A stretch of DNA of 64,000 nt from Cylindrobasidium torrendii FP15055 ss-10 (lineage: Eukaryota; Basidiomycota; Agaricomycetes; Agaricales; Physalacriaceae): positions 1 to 64,000 of the forward strand of contig KN880558.1 in NCBI GenBank assembly GCA_000934385.1, in the 5' to 3' direction. Shown here piece after piece: positions 10,832-22,279 of this stretch (the first letter of the stretch is position 1; each line of letters begins with the position of its first letter). The translations under genes were made by a program, and so were the position numbers. The notes beneath the pieces are model-generated. The model searched no databases. It had not been told where the DNA came from and was given only the letters and a program-made list of their open reading frames with translations.

Positions 10832-12240
10832 ATAGGGCACTGATGAGCCTTGGGACATTACGTGTGGTAACGATTGTGGCAATAGTTCGTAGTCTAGTTC
10901 GCATATACCTAACCTAACATACTCCCTTTCTCCGCCTTCAAAATGGACACATACTCCCTCGCCATTTTGTTTACCGTCTTTACACTTCCCCGGATTATTC
11001 TGCAACAGCGTTAGGGCTGCGTATGAGGTTTACCTTACCATCATCTAGTTCTTTGCGCGATGCATGAAAAACGCATGGAACACTTGTCAGTGATTGTGTG
11101 AATGGCATGTGGAAGTGGTGTTTGCGGATGTGCAGACAAGCTGAGCACAGGCTATACAGATTGCATACTCAGATTAAAGGCTAAGAACTCAGCACTACAG
11201 CAATCTATGCTAGAATGCGAACCAGACTCGGGCTTCTGGCTCAACGTCAACACTCGGTACTCAGTAAGTAGAGTTTCCCCGCGGTATTGAACATATGAAA
11301 CTGATTTGATCATTTGAAAAGGTGGTCTTCAAAAGGTAAGAATGACATAATAACTTCATTGTGCGCCACGATAGTAAGGTTAGGGTTAGGACCATGTTCC
11401 GACATGAAAAAAGGCCCACCCAGCCAGAGTGGCCAAAGTGGGACAGGAAAATATTGGGACGGTGCATGAGCCGAAGCCCATACAAACTGCAGACTTCCTC
11501 TGTATGGACAGGGTCGCCGTGCTATGAAGGAATTCCACAGCCCACAACCGCAGAACGTGAAGGCAGTTATGCCATCAAGGTAAGTATGAGTTGTTCGGTA
11601 GCTCGGGCCTGGGTTTTGTTGTGGGCGGGCGACGCACGGACCAGTTGCCATTTCGGGGAGACAAGATGGTAGCACGTGCTATGGCCATTGTTATTGAGGG
11701 GCATAACGTAAGGCGAAGGCCGCACATGCCCAACTGCTATTCAAGGTACACTTCTGTCTAGTCAATCTACCGCCAATCATTTTCTCATGGTTCTGGCGCC
11801 TAACTGACAATAAATACTGTAGTCTCGGATAGAAGCGGGTAAACCATGAGATTCAGAATGGAACGAGGGATGTACTACACTCTTTATGTTCAAGGTCTTG
11901 TTCAATATCCTGGTCAGGTAGACTGCTCCCAGACGCTCCAACGCGATTTCTCGCACATGTAATCGTTATCAGCGTACCCAAAGTGTCAAAAAGACAATAA
12001 GCGCACGAGAATTTGATGGCGACTCACAATAACAAGCCTGCTCAGCGATAATAGAGAACAAGATGCTGCCATTTCAACCAATCTGAACTCGCCTACGCTC
12101 CACGATTATTGGATTGACGAGCGGACAAGAGTGCCGCGGTTCCTGCCGCCTGAGGCTCACGGCATGCTTCCAGGCTTCATCTTCAACTTTTCCCGTGATG
12201 ACTGTGTGCCCTCGTTTTTGACCACCACTACGCGCGCGTC
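10832..12240. other. Intergenic, 1.4 kb
   Basis: I see no gene here. Frames at 11102-11290, 11261-11485, 11310-11675 and 11361-11672 overlap on both strands, lack motifs and cannot be extended by convincing splicing. AT-rich, probably UTR and promoter sequence. Confidence 0.5.
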
Positions 12241-12295
12241 TTCTTATAAGACCTGGGATTTCGCCGAGCTCGTGGCTTCGCAGCTTTTGTCGACC

Positions 12296-14127
12296 ATGGT
12301 CAACTTCGTTTTGGCTGCCGCCATCGTGCTCATCGGTGCTGCCGTTGCCCAGCCCGCGTTAAGCGTCGCGACACCCGCCTTGGATGCCCGTACAAACTCC
12401 AGTTGCTCACTGTTGCAACGATGGAATTGTGTCGCGCCGACAGTCTCTACCAAGATAGGCTCAGCCAAGGGCGCGTTGGAAGATGGTGCAGCGCGTTTCC
12501 CCGTCAAATACGCCAAGGCGGATAGGTGGAAGGCGTCGTCTGTGGCAGAGAAATGGGAGCTCCCGTGCGTCGTCGAAATTATTCCCATCCCATCATCAGC
12601 AACGGTGTTAACGGTCTAACGGCAGGAATGGTTCCGCAGACGTGACCGCGATGCCATTACCGTGCCCACAACCAGGCGTCGACGCGTATTCTGAAGACTG
12701 CCTTAGCATGGTTCTATACGTTCCTGCAACGAGCATCCTATCGCCAAGTCTACCCGTACTCGTCTGGTACGGGCTCAAGTGTCCTACTCATATCCCCGGC
12801 TGAGCATCGTCCCTTCTGATAGGATCCATGGAGGCTCCTTCTACACTGGATCAGCCAGCGCGCCAGGCCTGGACGGTGCCAAGCTTGCCCAAGCAACAAA
12901 TTCCGTGGTCGCCGTAATCCAATACAGACTTGGGGCGGTTGGTCCTTTCCTTTTCAACATTCGTTCGCTTCTCGCTCATCCAATTCCAGTTCGGCTTCAT
13001 GGCGCCAGACGGTACAACCAATCTGGCCCTTAAGGATGTCATCACCGCCTTGACATTCCTCAAGTCCCATGCATCTTCGTTTGGCGGCGACGTATCCAAG
13101 ATCACCGTCTCTGGTCAAAGTAGTGGTGCAAACATGATTCGTGCCCTCCTCGCTACCCCTTCTGCGTCAGGACTATACCAATCAGCTATCCTTCATTCGG
13201 ACCCAATGGTATAACAAATTCTGTCCTGCCCACTATTACTTATCTCATTCTCAGAATTATGGATTTCTCTCTCCATCAACCCAAGAAACCTTGCTGGACT
13301 ACTTTGCTAGTGAAGTTTCTTGCTACGACTCGTCTTGCTTCAATAAACCATCTGTCAAGAACATCCTTGACGCTCAAACGGCACTCCTCGCAGATGCATA
13401 CTCTCTCGATGCATCCACCGGCGCAGGCGAACCCATACGGCCCGTGCATGACGGCAAGCTCATAACAACTACTCTCACCTCATCAACATCATTTCCATCA
13501 CAATCAAAACCAATCCTACTCTTCACAGTACAGAACGAAGCCACGGAAACCATATATTCGCAGTTCGACAGCCCGGTCACCGCTAGCATATTCAACAGCG
13601 CGTTGAATGCCTCACTGGGCACCGCCCGTTCGTCGACTCTCATAGCATCACCATATTATACCGCCTCGAATGGAGAGACGGATGCGCGCCCGAGATTGGA
13701 AAAGTTTGGGACAGACTTTACATGGCGTTGCCCTACATGGACATTTGCGAGGGAATGGGCATCGAGCGGAGGCACAGCGTGGGTCGGACTGTTCACCCTC
13801 GGAGAGGTGTATCCTACCACGACACTTGAGGAGTGCAGTACCAACGGCGTTGTTTGTCACCAAGCAGACATTGAGATAGTCTTCGGGACTGTGAACAATC
13901 CCAGTGATGCGCAGGAGGCGCTGATAATAGAGGTGCAGAGCCGATATAAGGCTTTTTTGCACGATGGCACGCCGAATGCCGGGGGGCAGAGGAATTGGGA
14001 GGAAGTGCGTGGGGATGATGTGAATGTGTTGAACTTTGGAGGAGACGCGGAGGTTGAGATTGGGGCGTGCGATGTGTCGTTCTGGGGCGAGGATGTAGCA
14101 TATGATTATCAGTTGTTTAAATTATGA
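12296..14127 (+). CDS. Secreted type-B carboxylesterase/lipase
   Basis: Alpha/beta-hydrolase of the carboxylesterase type B family. A signal peptide (MVNFVLAAAIVLIGAAVAQP) starts at ATG 12296. After splicing it shows the EDCLSM disulfide motif, LPVLVWIHGG oxyanion motif (junction across intron 12767-12822), YRLGAFGFM, and the nucleophile elbow SGQSSGA. A later acidic residue and His complete the triad, but I cannot place them with certainty; many Cys pairs fit an extracellular enzyme. Introns: in the residue-95 region (about 12560-12625), 12767-12822, after YRLGA (about 12939-12988) and about 13209-13253. The last exon (13254-14127) is long and continuous. Likely substrates are esters or acylglycerols; specificity is not visible. 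Confidence 0.85.
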
Positions 14128-14449
14128 TCTACGTACGCGTTCGCTGAAGCGCTAATTCCTGGGAGGAGTTTTTAACTGACTTGTTTATGTGCGAGGTTAT
14201 CTCTTAGTGACCTACAACACAGAATTGTGGAAGCATTATGTCCAAGACCAAGTCCGGGGAGGGGGTTGTGTAGCTATATAAGCAAACACTTCAACCAGCG
14301 CGCCCGCGTTAACTCGAGTATTTAACGTAGAGAAGACTGAGTATTCCAACGCTGTTTCTGCTACCATCCTCATAATTTGGAGGATTCGGCGGGGACTTGA
14401 TGCTCAATCTGGCTGAAAACATCGAAGCTCTGCTCTAAATCAATCCTTG

Positions 14450-15451
14450 TCATGACCTACGGAGACTAGTCAGAAGTCCTGAGCGTTCTGTAAATATTGA
14501 AATACGCACGCCTCCCTTGCCAACCTCGCAATTGACGCGGTGCCTTCTTCCTGATTGGCCACCTCTTTCCTCATCTCCTTCGTAGGTAAAAGTGACCTTC
14601 TTACCATCCGTAAACAGCCTCTCCGGGTGCACAGACATCTTCCCAAACGCCCCATTTGATAGTTTCAAGACACCTTCACGAAGAGATGCCGGCGGGATAT
14701 CTGCAAGTGTCGACAGAATGTAGTACTGAGGCGGCATGAAGGTAATCTTTTGCTCTCGGAAGAGGCTGAGCCAAGCAGAGGGTGTGAGGAATCGGGCTGA
14801 TATGACTTCCTGACCACCGTCTACCAACGGCGATATCAGCCTTGTGCAGACGTTAGCTTGAAACAGCCATCTAACCTGGAGTTGGCATTTGCTCTTCTTT
14901 GGCACCAGCAGAGAACCCAGTTGCATGAGACGAAGGGAGGAAGGCGACATAGAAATGGGTGTGGTAGCGTCTACACAACGCTTCAGGCTTCGACGCGGAC
15001 AATCATAACCCCAAGTTTCATACCGCGGCGCCTCAACAGGTGTGAGCCATTGGGTGAACGGCATAAGAACGCTTTCATCCGTCTTCAATCCATGCTCTTC
15101 CAAAAACGACCCGAACGTCCTCTTCATAGAGTGAATTTCCTGACGGGCAGTGGCCATCGTGACGGCATCCGGAATGCTTTCAGCAGGAGATGCGAACAAA
15201 AGCCCGGACTCTTCGAATGTCTCTCGTATAGCAGTCATTCTGGACGAAGAGTCTTGTTTCCCGTCAAAGTTTCCTCCAGGAAAGACGTGCGCGCCAGCGA
15301 AGCTGCTGGCCTTGGGGTTTCTGTGGACAAGGAGGACCTCGTTGCGGGCATTGATGACGACGAGACTGGCAGAGGGACGTGGGGCGGCGGTAGACTTCGC
15401 GGACATGTTGCGACGGAGGGAAAAAGAGAGAATGGGGAAGAACGAACGCAT
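14450..15451 (-). CDS. Nudix hydrolase (NUDT19-like)
   Basis: Predicted diphosphatase of the Nudix family. The N-terminus is basic (MRSFFPILSFSLRRN), a possible mitochondrial presequence; a second Met at residue 16 is an alternative start. Then come VVINARNEVLLVHR and the Nudix box from GGNFDGKQ through AIRETFEESGLLF (RExxEExG). The spacing between GG and RE is longer than the classic box, as in NUDT19/RP2-type CoA diphosphatases; WLTPVEAPRRYHTHFYVA is also typical of that branch. Two introns are needed (about 14955-15010 and 14822-14878). At the 3' end an extra 45-nt intron (donor GTGCGT after KGG) is possible and would give a slightly shorter C-terminus ending near 14457. Substrate (CoA or NDP-X) is inferred only. 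Confidence 0.8.
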   Translation of the reverse strand: MRSFFPILSFSLRRNMSAKSTAAPRPSASLVVINARNEVLLVHRNPKASSFAGAHVFPGGNFDGKQDSSSRMTAIRETFEESGLLFASPAESIPDAVTMATARQEIHSMKRTFGSFLEEHGLKTDESVLMPFTQWLTPVEAPRYETWGYDCPRRSLKRCVDATTPISMSPSSLRLMQLGSLLVPKKSKCQLQVRWLFQANVCTRLISPLVDGGQEVISARFLTPSAWLSLFREQKITFMPPQYYILSTLADIPPASLREGVLKLSNGAFGKMSVHPERLFTDGKKVTFTYEGDEERGGQSGRRHRVNCEVGKGGVRISIFTERSGLLTSLRRS

Positions 15452-15678
15452 CTTGAAGCAATGTGCTTTTACATATAGGGTTGGCGGTGGCAGGAATCAA
15501 ACGCCAGTATGAAAATGCCGGTGTTGCCGACTCGACTGCCAGATGACCTTGATGCCGTCTTGTGAGGTGCTAAATATTAAATGCCCATTTTGGACAGAGG
15601 GCAAACTGATTATATATTCAATGCTCCGGAATACGGTCCTACACAGGCAAAAAGCTGGAAAAATACATTCTACATAGA

Positions 15679-17293
15679 CTAGGGCAACTTCTTGACCACA
15701 CTCTTCCATTTCTGGTGAAGAGTTCAAGTCAGTCCGCAGTCCACGCTCGAGTTCTCAGAAGCTCACCCCATGCTCTAGCGTCGTAAAATCCGACGATGAT
15801 TCTGCTATTGCCACCATGTACTTTCCTAACTTCGCCAACTCAGTGTCTGCTAGGGCCGCCTCTGTACCTGCTCCCTTGAACGCGGAAATCTTCAGTCCTT
15901 CGCCTGGGTTTAGTGCAAAGTTCCGTGAAAGGTCGTCTATGTGTATGGTGTTCTTCGCGTTGCTAAACAGGATAAATAAACGAATGTCGCTTGAAGGGAA
16001 GGCGGCGCACAACTCGGGTACATGGTTCCATATAATCTTTAACGGCTTGACGTGGTGCTGCCATGGCTTGTTGTCACGAACACCGAACACGCTGAACATG
16101 TTGGTCTTGTCGAGGACTGGAAGAGCATGAATGAGGGCTTATGGATAAAATCAGGCTTTTACCAAATGATATCTGAGACCAAATCGTCAGAAAAATGCGA
16201 CACAAAGACAAATTCTTACCTGATAGTTATGCGGACCGCCAACCATCTGTAATTCGACGAGCTTGGTCTCTACCCAAACCCAGCTGGTTTGTGACCTGCA
16301 GCCTAGTCAGTACAACTTGCATGAGATTTCCGAGAGACCGACCATATACATACTACGCGGCGCGTTTAGTCGGGTAAGAAATATCAGGTTCACAGAATGG
16401 TGCTCACTGTCATAGTAAGGATAAATCAATTCCAGGAACTCATGTAACCCCGGCCGTGCACATTCTGCTGGTGGAAGCGCCCCCGAAGTTAAGGGTTTTG
16501 TATCTAGGATAGCTGTAAAGCGCAGAAATGAGATACTTGAGCACTGCAAGGGGACTGAGCACGCACTATAATCGATGTCCAACACAACTAACTTCTTCCC
16601 AGGGCGAACAGGGTGAATGAAGTTAATCTTGGTTGACTTCGTATATTCGTGAACCTTTCTGATATTCCGCGGATCAGAGAGATATTGGTTCTTGGTCAAG
16701 GGTGTGACTTCAAGGTCGAGGTCGTTGACAACGTCGGGGAGCTCTTCCAAGGCTACATGATATGAGGGTCAATATGCATGGAAGACCGTGCTCTGACACA
16801 CCTGAGGGATCTTTGATTTCATCGCCTTCGGGAGTGCCCACAAGCGAGAACTTCTTCCCCGCAACGAGCTTGAGGTCTGCAATGCGCTCTTGGTCAGGCG
16901 GAAGCTTGCCTTTCACCAGACCCAGGATCTTCTGGCGCTCAGCAGGGACGCGTGTCATTGTATGAAGCTTGTCTTTGAGGTCATACACTCTGATATGGCG
17001 GTAAGTTGCAAAACAAGACGCGAATACCAGTTCCCGGCGCACCTATCACTATCGGCGACCTGCAGTTCGAACGATTTGCCGCCCCATGTAAACTTGAGAG
17101 TGGTCCAGTTTTCCGCAATTTCTGTATCATTGTAGGTATCCTGCAACAAAGGTCACCCCTTGGTTGGCCATCAGCCTTAGGTCGAGCGCACTTCGGCCGG
17201 TCCAACGACCATCGCGCTACCGCTTGGCTCGGTGGATCCACGCGCGTCCGTGTCAGAAATCGCGCTTGTGTGCATTGGGATTGGCGACGCCAT
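15679..17293 (-). CDS. Ubiquitin-like domain CTD phosphatase (UBLCP1-type)
   Basis: Homolog of UBLCP1, a nuclear HAD-family phosphatase with an N-terminal ubiquitin-like domain that acts on proteasome subunits or the polymerase II CTD in animals. ATG is at 17293; the UBL domain follows (TTLKFTWGGKSFEL, VYDLKDKLHTMT, ERQKILGLVKGKLP). The catalytic HAD motif is VVLDIDYT, formed across an intron; motif II is IWSQTSW; later FVLDKTNMFSVFG and a motif-IV-like acidic pair (IHIDDLSRN) appear. The final exon ends KWKSVVKKLP then TAG. The model has ten exons. Two are only 10 nt long (16343-16352 and 16163-16172), and both are required to restore ICIWSQ and QISFVLDK. All introns are GT-AG. Confidence 0.88.
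16163..16172 (-). other. 10-nt microexon of UBLCP1 gene
   Basis: Ten bases between introns 16173-16219 and 16117-16162. Including it gives QISFVLDKTNMFSV, the expected family sequence; leaving it out breaks the frame. Confidence 0.75.
16343..16352 (-). other. 10-nt microexon of UBLCP1 gene
   Basis: Ten bases between introns 16353-16407 (55 nt) and 16296-16342 (47 nt), each with GT donor and AG acceptor. Inclusion gives YYDICIWSQTSW, matching HAD motif II of the family. Confidence 0.75.
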
Positions 17294-17583
17294 CTTGTTT
17301 GCTGTATTCTAAGACGATGATGGGCAGGATACAAGCCAGGTCGACGCGTGATCTGAATCACGGCAGTCGCGTCGACGCCACGTGGTGCCTTCGAACCTCG
17401 TGCTTCACACTCTCGTCGAACTTTCAAGGCGGCGATTTCGACGAAGGCTTTCAAATTCATGGCTTAGGACAGGCAATGTCGCCGATGATCCCGTATCTCT
17501 CAAATGCCCTAACGAAGCAATTTTACGCATCAATACATGTCCATATTCAGTCCATACTAGTATCTGCCTAATAGCGCCCCGAG

Positions 17584-18913
17584 TTACACCACCATACCCG
17601 CGCCCAGCTCTTCAAAAATCTCGGAAACGGGGGGCTCAGGATTGGAATTGATCAGAATACTGGACTCAAGCAACTTGCTGAACCTCTGAGGCGACATCTT
17701 GGCCTTGTCCAGCAGGTTTCCGAGTTTTGGGGGTGCGCTATCAATCCTGACAAAACCGAATTTCAGTACCAGTCTTCTGCTTCAAACAACGAGGCGGACT
17801 GGTCTTGTGTAAATCCCATCTCCAGGAGCTGCTATATGAGCAGGTCTTTCTTCTTTTGTTTTTCCTGCGCTTTAGCAATTTCCTCTTCTGCGCGCCACGC
17901 AATGAATTTGGTAAAGTCCTGTCGACATCAGTCATGACATCGAGAGACGAACAGGCATCCAGCTCACCCGATCCATCTTGAGCGAAGTTTCTATACATTC
18001 CTCGAAGAGGACCTTCATGTCTCCAGGCTGCATCGTCTCGAGCCTGTCGAGAAGATCGATGCGATTATGTCGTGCACCTCGTGCCAAGACTTTGTCAGCA
18101 GCATCTACTCAAACCATATCAGGGCGAGCATCTCCGACTGCACTGATAGGACATACCCAAACCTCCCGGCAGTATGTTTTCATATAGGTTTGAGGCACAG
18201 GCTTTGGTGAACCTCTTGAGCTCCTCTCTCCGCTTGGGTGGGGGTAATATGCTGTCAGTTGAGGTAAAAAAAAACATTGCTGCGAACAGTCACACGGTTC
18301 TGAGTACTGACATTGCATTCAGACACTTTCTACAAAACCTCTCACGAGCAATGAAATTCAACACGCTTGCGCCTGCCACCTGGCATTTCTACAATATCTG
18401 TGTGAGATGAGCGAGCAATGCTTCAAAAGTGGGTCTAACCTGGCAACGAATGTCAAAGACCAAGATTATATATTGACGCTCGGTCATATTCATCATCTCC
18501 AAGTCAGGAAGACCGCACCGCTGGCGGACAAGCCTCCACGAAGTTTCTGAAGAGAGGAGATGCTTGCGGAGCTGCTTGCAGCTCCGCGAAAGATTGATCA
18601 ATGTCTTTGGGTCGACCAATCCAACGACCTGGATAATTTAGCGAGCGCATGGACGCCTAAACAATGCGTGCATACCATGTCGAATATTTCTATGGGCATA
18701 TTGTCCAATAATCCTACCAACTTGCCACGGCTCCCTCGGAACTTTGAAGGCGCTTTTCTGAGATCCTTCTTTGCGGTCCTCTTTCTGGATACTGGGCCCT
18801 TTCGAGAATCCACATCCATAGAATCAGTAACCATTGGAATAGGTGGGGGGTCTGCATGATGAATACATGAGCATCTATATGCAGGCGTTATTGACGGCAA
18901 CGTTACCTCGCAT
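17584..18913 (-). CDS. F-box protein, interrupted by in-frame TAG
   Basis: An F-box domain (GKLVGLLDNMPIEIFDM, then VVGLVDPKTLINLSRSC) lies near residues 45-85, so it is probably an SCF ubiquitin-ligase substrate adaptor. The rest follows the pattern of a large Agaricomycete F-box family: a W-R-LVRQR segment, a cysteine-rich stretch with a CxxC-like layout (RCQKCQVAG, later RFCRKC), then a charged helix (DFTKFIAWRAEEEIAKAQ) and a C-terminal region (SAPPKLGNLL to EELGAGMVV). ATG 18913 with an intron after MR gives the best start; Met codons in exon 2 are alternatives. A TAG at 17832-17834 interrupts the charged helix, yet the same frame continues with QLLEMGFTQDQ and then splices to the last exon, so the reading frame looks broken by one nonsense codon. 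Confidence 0.65.
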
Positions 18914-19609
18914 TTCGTAATCAGAGTCGTCGCCGCCATCGGGCTTAGCACAGGAAACCGTCGACATTGCGGAAGAGAAGATACGGTGAGGATGTCGGGA
19001 AACAAGAATGTCTCTCTAAGTGAAAAGCAGCGCTCTTATAGGAACGATTTCTCTTTGTTGACGGAGTCTGGTGAGCGGTAGTAGCTCCATAAGGCCTTAA
19101 GCCCTGGTCTTAGGACATTGTACAATGGAGTCGAACATGGTATTGTGAAGCCCGCATTTCCTAAAGTGATACGTTATTGTTCTTCTGAGTACCAGAGAAA
19201 CATCACCTTGACCCCACCTTGTGCTCAAAATATCCGGGGCAGTCGCATGTCCCAGACTGTAAATGCTCACTGCACGTCACGATGCCTCAATCGTCCACCG
19301 ACAAAATCATAGCATGTAACTAACCCTGTTTGCGAGATTAAGGTATTCTCGGAGGTATCATATCAATTTGTCACAATACTTTGACTTGTCACGGGGCCAT
19401 ATCTATTGTACATACCTGGTACACACCGTACTTTTGTCTGGCTGGTCCTATCCTCCGACACTCGGGAGCCGCGACCGTAGGCTCCGGGCAACCCGGCATA
19501 GCCCATCAGTACTTCAGCCCGAGGCAAACCCGAGGCGCCGTTGTGGTAAACACACCATCAAGGCTGTATAGGTGACAGTGCTGAACCATTAGAAAGAGGT
19601 AGCCCCCAC
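18914..19609. other. Intergenic, F-box to SLD7-like gene
   Basis: I see no gene here. It contains the promoter of the F-box gene and the 3' region of the SLD7-like gene. Confidence 0.55.
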
Positions 19610-20482
19610 CTAAAACATGCCACTTCTGGAACGACCACCCTCTGCTGGGTTACTCGGTCCGTTCCCAATGTACATATCTGCATGGACCCGTGCCAACTTC
19701 GCGATTTCCTGCTCCTTGAGTTGCCTGACCTTCATGTGCACTCTTAACGCGAACATTACGCCGCGGTACATCATTTGATAAGTCTCCTTGTAGTCTGGGT
19801 GGCTCTTTGGGAGAATGTCTGCCGGAAGGAATGTTGTTACGACGTCCCGAATGCGGTCTTTGTTCTGTCGCTCGAGATCAGGCTGAGGGTCGGCCGGCAC
19901 CTTGAATTCGGAACGCGACCGTTTCAGAGGGTTCGCAGGTTTGGCCAGATTGGCCGTTGTGGCAGATTTCACTATCGGAGAACGCGAAGGGATAGTGTCC
20001 CGACCTTTGAGAAGCATGGGAGGAGGTTTGCGTGGTGTGGGATCATCTGGGCGCGGCAGGATGGACGGTGGGGGTGTAATTCGCGCCGCAAACAATTGAA
20101 CAGTGTCTTCTGCAGTCTTTGACGCGTAAACGACGATGTTTGTCTCGTCGATATCGCCGAGGGCGACGCGCACACCTGTGTTCAATGCCTTCTGTGCGTC
20201 CAGACAAAATACGCGCGAAAGATAGACCGTCGACAGCGTTGCGTGCGGATGGACATGGAGGGCAATCTGGGGGACAGTTTTGGTGTCGTAATAGATGTCT
20301 GAGAGAGCGACCATAGATACGAATCGAAGTGGGATTCCGCGCAAAGATTCAAGCGACAACGCCAGTGGATTGTCAAGCAGCGTCGCCTGCGCCGAGATCA
20401 TGGCAGAAAATGTGAGTCCATCGAGTACGAGGTCGGAATCGGGCAGGAGGATGCTGCCACGGTACACGAGACGCGTGGTCAT
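19610..20482 (-). CDS. SLD7-like replication-initiation protein
   Basis: A single exon of 290 codons from ATG 20482 to TAG at 19610. The N-terminal half is a beta-rich region (RLVYRGSILLPDSDLVLDGLTF, then DNPLALSLESLRGIPLRFVS). A PDDPTPRKPPP linker follows, then a basic middle (LKRSRSEFKVP). The C-terminal helical region (KSHPDYKETYQMMYRGVMFALR) resembles the Sld7 C-terminal domain found in basidiomycete homologs. In yeast, Sld7 binds Sld3 and helps load CDC45 at origins. I recognise the layout and several segments but cannot run a search, so the family assignment is moderate. It is divergent from YIF1, with 230 bp between the two start codons. Confidence 0.6.
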   Translation of the reverse strand: MTTRLVYRGSILLPDSDLVLDGLTFSAMISAQATLLDNPLALSLESLRGIPLRFVSMVALSDIYYDTKTVPQIALHVHPHATLSTVYLSRVFCLDAQKALNTGVRVALGDIDETNIVVYASKTAEDTVQLFAARITPPPSILPRPDDPTPRKPPPMLLKGRDTIPSRSPIVKSATTANLAKPANPLKRSRSEFKVPADPQPDLERQNKDRIRDVVTTFLPADILPKSHPDYKETYQMMYRGVMFALRVHMKVRQLKEQEIAKLARVHADMYIGNGPSNPAEGGRSRSGMF

Positions 20483-20712
20483 GGAGGCAGGAAGAGGGCA
20501 TGTCTCGCGTCATGTGATCTTTGCAATACTCACGGCCCTGCAATGAATGTGGCTGCACATGTACACTGGGCACACAGATGAATTTCAAATTTGACTAGTC
20601 GCCAATTTATCCACTCTCAGAAATCTTGTACTAGGCGCTCAGGCAGCGTCCCCGCCACGAAATAATGACACGTCTTAATTGAGCTGCGAGAACGTGTTGC
20701 CTCCGCACCATC

Positions 20713-21948
20713 ATGTACAATCAGTCCCAGTCTCCCCCGCCCCTGCGGCATCCAGTACCAACACACCCGACATTCATTCCAGAACCTCCGCAGACGCCTG
20801 GTACGCCGGACGGGTACCAGCGTTTCTCCTCATCACCTGGTCCAGCGCCTGCGCAGCCTCACCAACTCCATCCTGCATACGGTGCTCAATCTGTCCCTGC
20901 ATACTCCAGTTACCAGCCGCCTCCTGTACCAAACAACCCATACGCTTCTCCACCGCAGGTTCCACCCCAACAGAACTTTGGCCAATTCGCTCAATGGGCT
21001 GGTGTGGACACTGCGACCGCGCAGCTGGGACTACAGCTGGGAAATAGTGCCGTGCAAGCTGGGCAAGATTATGTCCAGAAAAATGTACGTCGCAGAAATT
21101 TATCTTTTTTGCGCGCAATATTGAATACCAGTACATAGTTCGGCGCAGCATTTCCTCTCCCTGGTCTGAAGCACAAATTCAATGTCTCCAACTTATACGT
21201 CCTCAATAAATTGAAACTGGTCATCTTTCCCTGGAGACATAGGCCATGGTCGAGGAGGGCCCTACGGTCCGAACAAGGTGCTGTTGAGTGGTCTCCCCCG
21301 CGCGATGACGTGAATAGCCCAGACCTCTACATCCCTGGTAAGCCATCTTGATGCTCTATCTCCTTACAACGCCTCATGCACAAGCAGTTATGGCACTCGT
21401 TACATACATCCTTATTTCAGCTTTCTTCTCCGGACTCAAGAACAACTTCCATCCAAAGGTCCTCGGTGAATCCCTCTCTAGCGCACTCGCCGTTGTCATT
21501 GTCGAATTCTGTTTCATATACCTCGCCTGTTACTTCCTGAATATCCAAGGGACGAGTCAGGCCCTCGATATCATCGCATATACCGGTTATAAATTTGTTG
21601 GGTGCGTCTCACTGAATCTCTTGGACTGTCCAGATACTGATATTTGCCCAGCGTAATCGCGACCATCCTTGCAAACTTCCTCAAGCCGAGCAGAACAGTG
21701 TGGGCCATCATCTTCCTGTATTTCTTTTCTGCAAATGCATTCTTCCTTGTGCGCACTACTACACTCATCTTATCTGACCCCTCTCATTTCATCCATAGCT
21801 TCGCTCCTTGCGATCCCTGGTTCTCAAAGACCCGGCATCCTCGACTGCTGCGACAATCAGCCCTGCAGCTAGAAAGCGTCGTATCATGTTTCTCTTCCTC
21901 GAAGCGGGTTGTCAGCTATTGTATATGGGCTTCCTTGTTCGCGTGTAA
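20713..21948 (+). CDS. YIF1: YIF1-type ER-Golgi transport membrane protein
   Basis: YIF1 works with YIP1 and Rab GTPases in ER-to-Golgi vesicle transport. ATG 20713 opens a proline/tyrosine/glutamine-rich cytosolic N-terminus (about 100 residues). Then come LGLQLGNSAVQAGQDYVQKN and, after the first intron, the conserved block FGAAFPLPGLKHKFNVSNLYVLNKL. Further exons give PWRHRPWSR, DVNSPDLYIPVMALVTYIL, and several membrane segments (ISAFFSGLKNNFHPK; ALAVVIVEFCFIYLACYF; VIATILANFL; WAIIFLYFFSANAFFL), ending in LFLEAGCQLLYMGFLVRV then TAA. Four short GT-AG introns are used. All YIF1 hallmarks are present; length about 335 aa is normal. Confidence 0.9.
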
Positions 21949-22279
21949 GGTAGCTTTTGGAACATTGCACAGAATGTAGATTTTGTACCCGCGGACTTGA
22001 CTCGCTCCTTTCCGTTCTACAATTGGCGAGAACTTGCCACTACACATCCTCAGATTTTGTCGGAATCATGACAAGCAACAAAACAGAAGCTCAGCGCTCA
22101 GTCATAGACGCGATGGATTTATCGTCGTGCAATGAGGCCTTGGGCCTTGGGCCTGAGGATTGGATGCAAGTACTACAGATCTATGTCCATTGCACGGTCA
22201 GAGGTGTCTAATGTTCGTGAGTCCAATATGCTGCACTTCGAAAGGTGTGCGTCAATTCCACCCCTGGTCCGTTCCCGCT
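21949..22279. other. Convergent 3' regions of YIF1 and NDE
   Basis: The two genes converge here. The short frame at 22069-22211 has no support. Confidence 0.55.

Noticed and set aside
14457..14505. Extra 45-nt intron at the 3' end of the Nudix gene
   Set aside because: Possible, but the branch point is poor and the longer frame is also open; not decided.
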